Assembly: GCA_005798925.1 (NCBI GenBank)
Contig: SYID01000036.1
Location: 1 to 5,669, forward strand
Origin: Verrucomicrobiota bacterium
Lineage (GTDB): Bacteria > Verrucomicrobiota > Verrucomicrobiia > Opitutales > UBA953
Direction: 5' to 3'
DNA: 5,669 nucleotides
Below the pieces are notes generated by a model, which was not told where the DNA came from, made no database searches, and was given only the letters and a program-made list of their open reading frames with translations. Shown here piece by piece: positions 1 through 5,088 of this stretch; the first letter of the stretch is position 1; each line of letters opens with the position of its first letter. The position numbers were made by a program, and so were the translations under genes.

Positions 1-884
1 AGACGCACGACTTCCATGCCGAGCTTAAGGACGAGGTCCTGCAGGTCCTCGGGGCCTTCGCCCTTCAGGAGACGGACGGCTTCGAGGACTTCGAGGCCCG
101 TGCCGACGGAATCGCCGAGGGGCTGGTTGATGTCGGTCACGAGGGCGACGCACTTGCGGTTGAGCGAGCGGGCGACGCGGGTGACGATGCGGGCGAGCTG
201 CTTGGCCTGCTCGAGGTCGCGGATGAAGGAGCCGTTGCCCCACTTCACGTCGATCACCAGGCCTTCGCAGCCTTCGGCGAGCTTCTTGGACAGGATGCTG
301 CCCGTGATGAGCGGGAGGGACGGGATCGTGCCCGTCTTCTGCCGGAGCGTGTAGAGGATGTCGTCGGCCGGGGCGATCTCGCGGCACTGCTCGGTGACGG
401 CGCAACCGACGCGTTCGAGCTGCTGCCGGAACTGGTCCATCGTGGCCTTGCCCTTGAAGCCCGGGATCGAGCTGAGCTTCTCGACGGTCGAGATGCAGAA
501 TTCTTCGTCCTTGCCGTTCATGCCAGGCATGATCACGCCGGCGGCGGCGCCGAGGGCGCCGAGGACCATGGACGTCTTATCGCCCACGCCGCCGGTCGAA
601 ACCTTGGCGATCTTGGGCTGGGTCAGACGATCGAGGTCGATGACGTCGCCGGAGAGACGGAGTTCTTCGGCCAGGAGCGCGGTCTCCTGCGCGGACATCT
701 GCTTGAAATAGATCGCCATGGCCAGGGCGGCCTGCTGGGCCTCCGGCATCTCGGCGTCCATCACCGAGTCGATGATGTGACGGATCTCGTCGGCGGTGAA
801 CTCGCCGCCATCCCGCTTCTTCTCGATGAGAGAGGTGAAGGAGGGCTTCTCCTTACGCTTGTGGTCCAAGATTTTCTCTGTCAT
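1..884 (-). CDS. Thymidine/pyrimidine-nucleoside phosphorylase homologue with altered active site (partial, C-terminus outside window)
   Basis: The first 294 codons are present; the family is about 430-440 residues, so the C-terminal part lies beyond the left edge. Seen: an N-terminal helical region (residues 14-80, including ETALLAEELRLSG), then KVSTGGVGDKTS (94-105), KLSSIPGF (136-143), APADDILYTLR (to R181), SLPLITGSILSKKLAEG (from 189) and TDINQPLGDSVG. These match the DeoA/Pdp family, which splits thymidine or uridine with phosphate into a free base and (deoxy)ribose-1-phosphate in the cytoplasm. By recalled alignment to E. coli DeoA (constant offset of 10), the base-binding residues R171, S186 and K190 are kept as R181, S196 and K200. 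Catalytic H85 is V95, S113 is N123, and the GRGLGHTGG loop is GKDEEFCIS. Family membership is firm; the reaction is uncertain, so no gene symbol is given. The ATG at 884 has no clear Shine-Dalgarno. It lies 201 bases downstream of ribD on the same strand. A role in nucleoside salvage is inference only. Confidence 0.88.
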   Translation of the reverse strand, partial: MTEKILDHKRKEKPSFTSLIEKKRDGGEFTADEIRHIIDSVMDAEMPEAQQAALAMAIYFKQMSAQETALLAEELRLSGDVIDLDRLTQPKIAKVSTGGVGDKTSMVLGALGAAAGVIMPGMNGKDEEFCISTVEKLSSIPGFKGKATMDQFRQQLERVGCAVTEQCREIAPADDILYTLRQKTGTIPSLPLITGSILSKKLAEGCEGLVIDVKWGNGSFIRDLEQAKQLARIVTRVARSLNRKCVALVTDINQPLGDSVGTGLEVLEAVRLLKGEGPEDLQDLVLKLGMEVVR

Positions 885-1085
885 AAGTAGTTAGGATTGT
901 GAAGGTTAGGGCCATTCTGCGGCGGACAGGGAGGCGGACTCGCTTTGATGTAAGATTTTCTTGAAAAGTCGAGCCAAAACAGGCAAAGCGCCCTCTTTGG
1001 GACAAAAAGACCCCTCTCGCCTGCCTAAGACGGCGTAATCACCCCTAATTCAGCCTAGGAGTCCTTTCTCGAAGAAAGGGAGAAG
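885..1085. other. Intergenic spacer between ribD and the phosphorylase homologue
   Basis: This is a 201-base non-coding gap between two leftward genes. It holds a short hairpin next to the ribD stop (listed separately) and an AT-rich patch at about 944-980 that stands out from the GC-rich surroundings. On the minus strand the patch contains TTGGCT, 17-18 bases, then CTTACA/TTACAT, a poor sigma-70-like match. A separate promoter for the phosphorylase homologue is plausible but not shown. I see no conserved riboswitch core, tRNA or credible small ORF. Confidence 0.4.
1063..1079 (-). terminator. Hairpin just after ribD, possible weak terminator
   Basis: On the minus strand CCTTTCT and AGAAAGG form a perfect 7-bp stem around TCG, starting 7 bases after the ribD TAA. 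The following sequence (ACTCCTAGGCTG) has no U-tract, so it is not a classic intrinsic terminator. It could stabilise the mRNA 3' end or partly reduce read-through into the phosphorylase gene. Confidence 0.35.
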
Positions 1086-2171
1086 TTACCCCAGATACCC
1101 CTGGTAAAGGGCTTCAGACCCCACCAGGGAGGTCCCTAGCCCACCCTGCGGGAGCGTCATCCCTTCATGCCAGCTCGGCGCTGACGGATCGCCGGTCCGG
1201 GGGGCGACGAACGCGTAAAGGTAATCGGCCGTCCCGGCTGACAGCAGCGCGGCCGCCAACCGCGGGCCGGCCTCGACAAGGACGCCGGTGATCCCTTCCT
1301 GAGCGCAACGCTCGACCCAGACATCCAGGAAAGAGCCGTCGTCGCCGACGAGCGTCCAGACCTTGACGCCTTCGGCCTCATACCAGGCCAGGTCGGACTT
1401 CTTGGCGACGGCGCCGAGGCCGACGACGATGGTGCGGGTGCGGTGCGCGTCTTGGAAGAGATTGAGGCCCGTCCGTCCCGCGGTCTTGAAACGGCGGTCC
1501 AGCACGAAGCGCACCGGACAGCTCTCGCCTTCGTCGCCTCGCGCGGTCAGCCGAGGGTTGTCGGCGAGCGCCGTGTCGGCGCTCACGGCGATGGCCGGGA
1601 AGAGACGCCGGAGGCGATGCACGTAGGCCTGCGCGGCCGGGCCAGTGATGGCCCTGCCCTGCCCGGCCGGCAAGGTCAGCTTGCCGTCGAGCGTCGACGC
1701 CACCTTGAGCGCGATCAGCGGAGAGCCTTGGACGATCCAATGGTTGAAGATGAGGTTCAGTCCGGCGCATTCCTCGCCGAGCACGCCCTCGACGACCGCC
1801 ACGCCCTTGGCGCGCAGGAGTTCGAGGCCATGGCCGGCGTGGGCCGGATTCGGATCACGGGCGCCCACGACGACGGTGCGGATGCCCGCGGCCAGGATGG
1901 CGCCGACGCAGGGCGGCGTGCGCCCGTGCGTGCAGCAAGGTTCGAGGGTGACGTGCAGGATCGCGTCGGGGGCGGGCCTGCGGCCCAGGGCGCGCAAGGC
2001 CATGACCTCGGCATGCGGCTGGCCCGCGCCGGCGTGGAAGCCTTCGGCGACGATCTTCCCGTCTTCGGTGATGACCGCCCCCACCATCGGGTTGGGGTGC
2101 GTGCGTCCCCAAGCCTGACGGGCGAGCTCGAGGGCTCGCCGCATCGGAGGCTCGGCAGCGGACGCGGACAC
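1086..2171 (-). CDS. ribD: Bifunctional riboflavin biosynthesis protein RibD (deaminase/reductase)
   Basis: The protein has 361 residues, the normal RibD length. RibD carries out two cytoplasmic steps of riboflavin synthesis. Its N-terminal zinc deaminase converts diaminohydroxyphosphoribosylaminopyrimidine to the uracil form, and its C-terminal NADPH-dependent reductase reduces the ribosyl group to ribityl. Seen in the deaminase domain: THPNPMVGAVI (24-34), the zinc/proton-shuttle HAE (53-55) and PCCTHGRTPPC (78-88), giving zinc ligands H53, C79 and C88. Seen in the reductase domain: KVASTLDGKL (156-165), the conserved ITGP (175-178), TALADNPRLT (200-209) and VEAGPRLAAALL (299-310). The key motifs of both domains are intact. 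The start is GTG at 2171, two bases after the helicase stop; an ATG at codon 10 is an alternative, since the conserved part begins about there. Neither has an obvious ribosome-binding site, so expression probably relies on coupling to the helicase. No other rib gene or FMN riboswitch is in the window. Confidence 0.95.
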   Translation of the reverse strand: MSASAAEPPMRRALELARQAWGRTHPNPMVGAVITEDGKIVAEGFHAGAGQPHAEVMALRALGRRPAPDAILHVTLEPCCTHGRTPPCVGAILAAGIRTVVVGARDPNPAHAGHGLELLRAKGVAVVEGVLGEECAGLNLIFNHWIVQGSPLIALKVASTLDGKLTLPAGQGRAITGPAAQAYVHRLRRLFPAIAVSADTALADNPRLTARGDEGESCPVRFVLDRRFKTAGRTGLNLFQDAHRTRTIVVGLGAVAKKSDLAWYEAEGVKVWTLVGDDGSFLDVWVERCAQEGITGVLVEAGPRLAAALLSAGTADYLYAFVAPRTGDPSAPSWHEGMTLPQGGLGTSLVGSEALYQGYLG

Positions 2172-2173
2172 GG

Positions 2174-3361
2174 TCAGCGGTTGCGCTTGCGCGAGACCGC
2201 GGCGGCCTTGGGCCCGCCCGGGGTCAGCTGCGGTTCGGAATAATAACGGAAGCCATCGAGCTTACGGCGCTCGATGGCGCGTCCGAGCAGGACTTCGATC
2301 TGCTGCAGGTGGTGCATCTCGTCCGGCGAGTAGAGCGTGAAGGCTTCGCCTTCGGCGGAAGCGCGGCCGGTACGGCCGATGCGGTGGACGTAGTCTTCGG
2401 CGTGCTCGGGCACGTTATAGTTGATGACGTGCGTCACGCCGCGGATGTCGAGGCCGCGCGAGGCGATGTCGGTGGCCACCATGATGCTGTACTTGCCGGA
2501 CTTGAAGCCGGCGAGCGCGGCGGCGCGTTCGGACTGGCTGCGGTCGGCGTGCATCGTGGCGACGGGCGTGCCATGGCCTTCGATCCACTCGGCGATGCGG
2601 TCGGCGTCGCGTTTCGTGCGGGTGAAGACGATGACGGACTTGTAGCCGCTCTTGTTGAGCAAAGCCAGCAGCAGGTCGTACTTCTGGAAGATGTCGACCG
2701 GGTAGATGGCGTGATCGACCGTGTCGGCGGCGCCGAGGCCCGTGCGGACGTCGACGGTGACCGGATCGCGGAGGGCCCAGCCGGCGATGCGCCCGATGGC
2801 GTCGGAGATGGTGGCGGAGAAGAGCAGCGTCTGGCGGTCCTTCGGGCAGTAGTTGACGATGCGGGTGACGTCCTCGATGAAGCCCATGTCGAGCATGCGG
2901 TCAACCTCGTCCATGATCAGGATCTGGATGGACTTCAGGTCCAGGATCTTCTGCTCGTGCAGGTCGAGCAGACGGCCCGGGGTGGCGATGACGACGTCGA
3001 CGCCCTCTTCGAGCGCCTTGACCTGGGCGCCGTAGCCCACGCCTCCGTAGAGGAGCGCGGTGCGGGTGCCGAAGTGCTTGCCGTATTTCTGGAAGTTCTC
3101 GTCGACCTGGACGGCGAGCTCGCGCGTCGGGACGAGGACGAGGCAGCGGGGCTTGCCGGCGGCGGGACCGAGGAGGGAGAGCGTCGGGAGCGCGAAGGCG
3201 GCGGACTTGCCGGTGCCGGTCTGGGCGGCGCCGATCAGGTCCTTGCGGGCCATGATCGCCGGGATGGCCTGGGCTTGGATCGGGGTCGGGGTCACGTAGC
3301 CGTGTTCGGCTAAGGAGCGCAGGACTGGCTCGGGCAGACCGAGGTCGGAAAACGTAGACAT
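2174..3361 (-). CDS. DEAD-box ATP-dependent RNA helicase (RhlE-like)
   Basis: This 395-residue protein is a compact DEAD-box helicase with every core motif in order: Q motif (F4 to Q29), I AQTGTGKS (46-53), Ia PTREL (78-82), GG (106-107), Ib TPGR (127-130), II DEVD (151-154), III SAT (182-184), IV VIVFTRT (243-249), V ATDIASRGLDI (296-306) and VI HRIGRTGR (326-333). The family unwinds short RNA duplexes using ATP, in ribosome assembly, RNA decay or cold adaptation. The tail after the RecA-like lobes is short and ends in basic RKRNR, unlike DeaD/CsdA with its long C-terminal RNA-binding domain, so an RhlE-type protein fits best. Motif II is DEVD rather than DEAD; the Asp-Glu needed for Mg-ATP is kept. 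The ATG at 3361 follows a pyrimidine-rich leader with no Shine-Dalgarno. ribD starts two bases after its TGA. The exact subfamily and cellular role cannot be fixed from motifs alone. Confidence 0.95.
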   Translation of the reverse strand: MSTFSDLGLPEPVLRSLAEHGYVTPTPIQAQAIPAIMARKDLIGAAQTGTGKSAAFALPTLSLLGPAAGKPRCLVLVPTRELAVQVDENFQKYGKHFGTRTALLYGGVGYGAQVKALEEGVDVVIATPGRLLDLHEQKILDLKSIQILIMDEVDRMLDMGFIEDVTRIVNYCPKDRQTLLFSATISDAIGRIAGWALRDPVTVDVRTGLGAADTVDHAIYPVDIFQKYDLLLALLNKSGYKSVIVFTRTKRDADRIAEWIEGHGTPVATMHADRSQSERAAALAGFKSGKYSIMVATDIASRGLDIRGVTHVINYNVPEHAEDYVHRIGRTGRASAEGEAFTLYSPDEMHHLQQIEVLLGRAIERRKLDGFRYYSEPQLTPGGPKAAAVSRKRNR

Positions 3362-3386
3362 AAGGTCGGGTTAGAAAGCGATACGC

Positions 3387-3418
3387 AGGAGGAAAGGGAA
3401 AGGATAAAGGAAGGAAAA
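3387..3418. repeat. Purine-rich tract in the helicase 5' leader
   Basis: On the plus strand, 31 of 32 bases are A or G, with a single T at 3405. In the helicase mRNA this is a U/C-rich stretch about 26-57 bases before the start codon. It is low-complexity, built from GGA/GGAA-like units, with no exact unit repeat. Confidence 0.6.
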
Positions 3419-3479
3419 CTCGGCTGAGAAGACAAACCGCCGCCCGGTCCGAAGGTTTCCACCGCTTTTGGGTCCGGGT

Positions 3480-3510
3480 TTGACAATCCCCCCGAGATTC
3501 CCTGCATAGG
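3480..3510 (+). promoter_or_regulatory. Likely promoter of tRNA-His
   Basis: A perfect -35 consensus TTGACA lies at 3480-3485, about 55 bases before the tRNA. The -10 is weak: TGCATA at 3503-3508 with a 17-base spacer, or CATAGG at 3505-3510 with a 19-base spacer. Transcription would start near 3514-3518, giving a leader of about 20-25 bases for RNase P to remove. The -35 is convincing and the -10 is not. Confidence 0.45.
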
Positions 3511-3513
3511 ACT

Positions 3514-3533
3514 TCCTTCCCTCCTAGGAAGGA
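3514..3533 (+). other. Hairpin in the tRNA-His 5' leader
   Basis: TCCTTCC (3514-3520) and GGAAGGA (3527-3533) form a perfect 7-bp stem around a CTCCTA loop, ending five bases before the tRNA. It lies about where transcription should start, so it could fold in the pre-tRNA leader. It has no U-tract and is not a terminator for either strand. Confidence 0.4.
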
Positions 3534-3538
3534 CGCAC

Positions 3539-3616
3539 GGTGGTTGTAGCTCAGTTGGTTAGAGCACTGGTTTGTGGTACCAGGGGTCGGGGGTTCAAGT
3601 CCCCTCAATCACCCCA
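3539..3616 (+). tRNA. tRNA-His, anticodon GTG, CCA encoded
   Basis: The full cloverleaf is present. The acceptor stem pairs GTGGTTG (3540-3546) with CAATCAC (3606-3612), with one G-T wobble. The D arm is GCTCAGTTGGTTAGAGC. The anticodon stem CTGGT/ACCAG (3567-3571 and 3579-3583) frames the loop TTGTGGT, with GTG at 3574-3576 (reads CAC/CAU). The T arm is GGGGGTTCAAGTCCCC. The histidine identity pair is built in: an extra G at -1 (3539) faces C73 (3613). CCA is encoded at 3614-3616. No other tRNA is in the window. A TTGACA box lies upstream and a strong terminator begins seven bases after the CCA. Confidence 0.97.
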
Positions 3617-3622
3617 CTTTGC

Positions 3623-3654
3623 AAGAGCCCCGGAGCAATCCGGGGCTCTTCTGT
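3623..3654 (+). terminator. Rho-independent terminator of tRNA-His
   Basis: AAGAGCCCCGGA (3623-3634) and TCCGGGGCTCTT (3639-3650) make a perfect 12-bp GC-rich stem capped by a GCAA tetraloop. The stem's own TCTT plus the following CTGT gives only a short U-rich tail. Position and stability make this a confident terminator, and it separates the tRNA from the next gene. Confidence 0.85.
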
Positions 3655-3684
3655 ATGCGGATGCAACCCGATGGGCCGCCGCGG

Positions 3685-3692
3685 TGTATGCT
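3685..3692 (+). promoter_or_regulatory. Possible -10 element close to the DUF1080-like gene
   Basis: TGTATGCT contains TATGCT (four of six -10 consensus bases) preceded by TG, 13 bases before the ATG. No -35 is seen at normal spacing. If used, the mRNA would be nearly leaderless, which would fit the missing ribosome-binding site. This is speculative. Confidence 0.2.
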
Positions 3693-3704
3693 CCGTATCC
3701 ACCC

Positions 3705-4463
3705 ATGCGCTTCGCCCTGCTCGCCCTCCTCCCCTTCGCCGCCATGGCCGCCGATCTGAAGCCCCAGCTACTGATCCCGGACAAGGTCCTCTTCGCAGAC
3801 GACTTCAGCCAGCCGCGCGAGCTTAAGGCCGTGGCCGCGAAATCGCCGCTGGTCGGCGCCTGGAACCCGAACCAAGGCACGCGCTGGAAGGTCGCCGATG
3901 GCGTGCTCAAGGGCGAAGCTTCCACCGCCGAATTCCAGGCCTCGCATGAAACCCATAAAGGAGTGCACCCGCGTATCGTGCTCACGAAGACGCCGGCGGA
4001 TTATGTGCTGAAATTCTCGATGCGGCTCATCGACGGCAAGCCGTTCGTCGCCGGCTTACGCAAGTCGGTGCCGCCTTTCATCGAGATCGGCCACCACATC
4101 GCGCGGATCACCTGGGGCGAAAACGGCGCGATGCTGCTCGCGGACGGCGACTCCCTGCAGCTCGACGTCGCCAAGGATTTCAAGCTCGAGCCCGGCAAGT
4201 GGGTCACGGTCATGGTGGAACGTCGCGCCGACGAGGTGTTCGTACAGTTCCAGGATGGCCCTTCTTTCCACGGCAAGCACCCGACCTACAAGAGCGAGCT
4301 CCACGCCGTGATGCTCGGCGGGCTCGAAGCCGGCCACATGGAGGTCGACGACGTGACGGTATGGTCGATCAAGGAAGGCGATCAGCCCACCTGGGCCGCG
4401 GCGCTGAAGGCTCGACCCGCGACCAAGGAAGTCCGGATCAAGGAAGCGAAGGGGAAGAAGTGA
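3705..4463 (+). CDS. Secreted protein with DUF1080/LamG-like (3-keto-disaccharide hydrolase type) domain
   Basis: The protein has 252 residues. It begins with a signal peptide (MRFALLALLPFAAMA, likely cut after A15), so it should be exported. The body looks like one beta-sandwich of the concanavalin-like DUF1080 family, common in Verrucomicrobia and Planctomycetes. Seen: LFADDFSQ (29-36), the typical RWKVADGVLKG (60-70), an inner-strand pattern YVLKFSMRLIDG (100-111), then HHIARITW (130-137), GKWVTVMVERRADEVFVQ (164-181) and the closing strand MEVDDVTVW (212-220). The C-terminus is lysine-rich (KEVRIKEAKGKK). DUF1080 proteins bind or act on sugars, but catalytic residues cannot be named, so sugar binding is only a family-level guess. 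The ATG at 3705 is chosen because the open frame further upstream runs through the tRNA and terminator, while this start gives a proper signal peptide. There is no Shine-Dalgarno. It is a single-gene unit, convergent with the next gene. Confidence 0.82.
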   Translation: MRFALLALLPFAAMAADLKPQLLIPDKVLFADDFSQPRELKAVAAKSPLVGAWNPNQGTRWKVADGVLKGEASTAEFQASHETHKGVHPRIVLTKTPADYVLKFSMRLIDGKPFVAGLRKSVPPFIEIGHHIARITWGENGAMLLADGDSLQLDVAKDFKLEPGKWVTVMVERRADEVFVQFQDGPSFHGKHPTYKSELHAVMLGGLEAGHMEVDDVTVWSIKEGDQPTWAAALKARPATKEVRIKEAKGKK

Positions 4464-4529
4464 CGACCAAGGGCGAGGGCGAGGAAATCCCAAGCCGCAT
4501 AAACGACGGAGGCCGCTCGTACCCTTGCC
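4464..4529. other. Convergent intergenic gap
   Basis: These 66 bases lie between the stops of the rightward DUF1080-like gene and the leftward membrane-protein gene. Transcripts from both sides end here, yet no strong stem with a U-tract is visible in either direction. Termination may be Rho-dependent. Confidence 0.35.
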
Positions 4530-5027
4530 TCAGCCGTGGGCTCCCTTGGACTTGAAGTAAGCCTCGATGGCGTCGCGGATGGCCTTCTCGAAAGCGTCGT
4601 CCTTGGACTTGATCTCGGCGTCGATGGTCGGCTCGCCGACCTTGGCGCCGCGGCGGAACCACTTCTCGCCGCTGAAGGAGAAATGCTGGCCGTAGTAACT
4701 GGCGTAGGTGACGTGGAACTTGTAACCCGACGGATAGTTGGTCAGCTGGACGGAGGCCCTGGCCACCGGGTAGTCCGGCTTCACCTTGAGCAAGGCCTTG
4801 CGGACTTCGGCGGTGACCTCCGCGGAGGTGCACTTGATCTGGTGATCCATGAAGCGCGCGTCGTCGAACTCGACGTCCATCGGGAAGAACACGCCCGACT
4901 TCATGCCGTGGAACGCGGTGCCCGGAACGCCGAAGTAGAGCAACGCGGCCGACAGGACGGTCACGCCGAGCAGCGAGGCCATGACGGCCAGCGGATGCAT
5001 CGGCTTCTTGAGTTCGACGGAGCACAT
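4530..5027 (-). CDS. Unrecognised single-pass membrane protein
   Basis: I do not recognise this 165-residue protein. Seen: a short polar N-terminus with lysines (VELKKP), one hydrophobic segment at about residues 13-34 (LAVMASLLGVTVLSAALLYFGV), then a mixed polar domain of about 130 residues. That domain includes FPMDVEFDDARFMDHQIKC, the strand-like YKFHVTYASYYGQHFSFSG, and a charged helix KDDAFEKAIRDAIEAYFKSKG near the end. The positive N-terminus and single segment suggest an N-in anchor with the domain outside the membrane. The ATG at 5027 is preferred over an in-frame TTG at 5063, because the extra codons fall in an intergenic hairpin, and over an ATG at codon 10. No Shine-Dalgarno is seen. 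The gene lies 61 bases downstream of the cytochrome on the same strand and could share its transcript, which weakly hints at a role near the cell envelope or electron transfer. The coding call is fairly sure; the function is unknown. Confidence 0.72.
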   Translation of the reverse strand: MCSVELKKPMHPLAVMASLLGVTVLSAALLYFGVPGTAFHGMKSGVFFPMDVEFDDARFMDHQIKCTSAEVTAEVRKALLKVKPDYPVARASVQLTNYPSGYKFHVTYASYYGQHFSFSGEKWFRRGAKVGEPTIDAEIKSKDDAFEKAIRDAIEAYFKSKGAHG

Positions 5028-5047
5028 GGTCGAAAGAGATAGATAGC

Positions 5048-5079
5048 CCTCGCCCCGAATCAACCAGATTGGGGAGAGG
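5048..5079 (-). terminator. Imperfect hairpin between the cytochrome and membrane-protein genes
   Basis: On the minus strand CCTC-T-CCCC-AATC pairs with GATT-C-GGGG-C-GAGG around a TGGTT loop, giving 12 bp with one mismatch and one bulge. It begins about ten bases after the cytochrome stop. The next bases (GCTATCTATCTCTTTCG) are moderately U-rich but interrupted. It may be a leaky terminator or an mRNA-end stabiliser that sets unequal expression of the two genes. Confidence 0.4.
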
Positions 5080-5088
5080 ACCGTCGGC

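Larger units (their letters stand above)
3362..3538. other. Divergent intergenic region between the helicase gene and tRNA-His
   Basis: This 177-base non-coding spacer must carry the start signals of the leftward helicase and the rightward tRNA. It holds a purine-rich tract, a TTGACA box and a hairpin (listed separately). TTGACA on plus overlaps TTGTCA on minus, so -35-like boxes for both directions occupy almost the same bases, but no good -10 for the helicase follows at normal spacing. The helicase promoter therefore remains unplaced. Confidence 0.4.

Noticed and set aside
885..1085. A riboswitch or small RNA upstream of the phosphorylase homologue
   Set aside because: I found no FMN, purine or other recognisable aptamer core; only a short hairpin and an AT-rich patch are visible.
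1443..2243. A 266-codon open frame on the plus strand
   Set aside because: It lies antisense to ribD and the end of the helicase gene. Its open length follows from GC-rich codon bias, and its protein is low-complexity Ala/Gly/Arg with no motif.
2309..3313. A 334-codon open frame on the plus strand
   Set aside because: It is fully antisense to the helicase gene, whose motifs are all intact. The translation is a Val/Asp/Gly-rich shadow with no fold signal.
2901..3608. A 235-codon minus-strand frame crossing the tRNA
   Set aside because: Its first part reads the tRNA antisense and the rest is an out-of-frame shadow of the helicase, with Arg/Pro-rich low-complexity sequence.
3540..3704. An upstream extension of the DUF1080-like gene in the same frame
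   Set aside because: It would translate through tRNA-His and its terminator. The ATG at 3705 begins a proper signal peptide.
4438..5025. A 195-codon minus-strand frame overlapping the membrane protein
   Set aside because: It is Arg/Gly-rich with no hydrophobic segment and runs past the convergent gap into the end of the DUF1080-like gene. The other frame gives a credible membrane topology.
5028..5063. A TTG start 12 codons upstream of the membrane-protein ATG
   Set aside because: TTG is rare, the extra residues fall in the intergenic hairpin, and the ATG at 5027 places the hydrophobic segment at a typical distance from the N-terminus.
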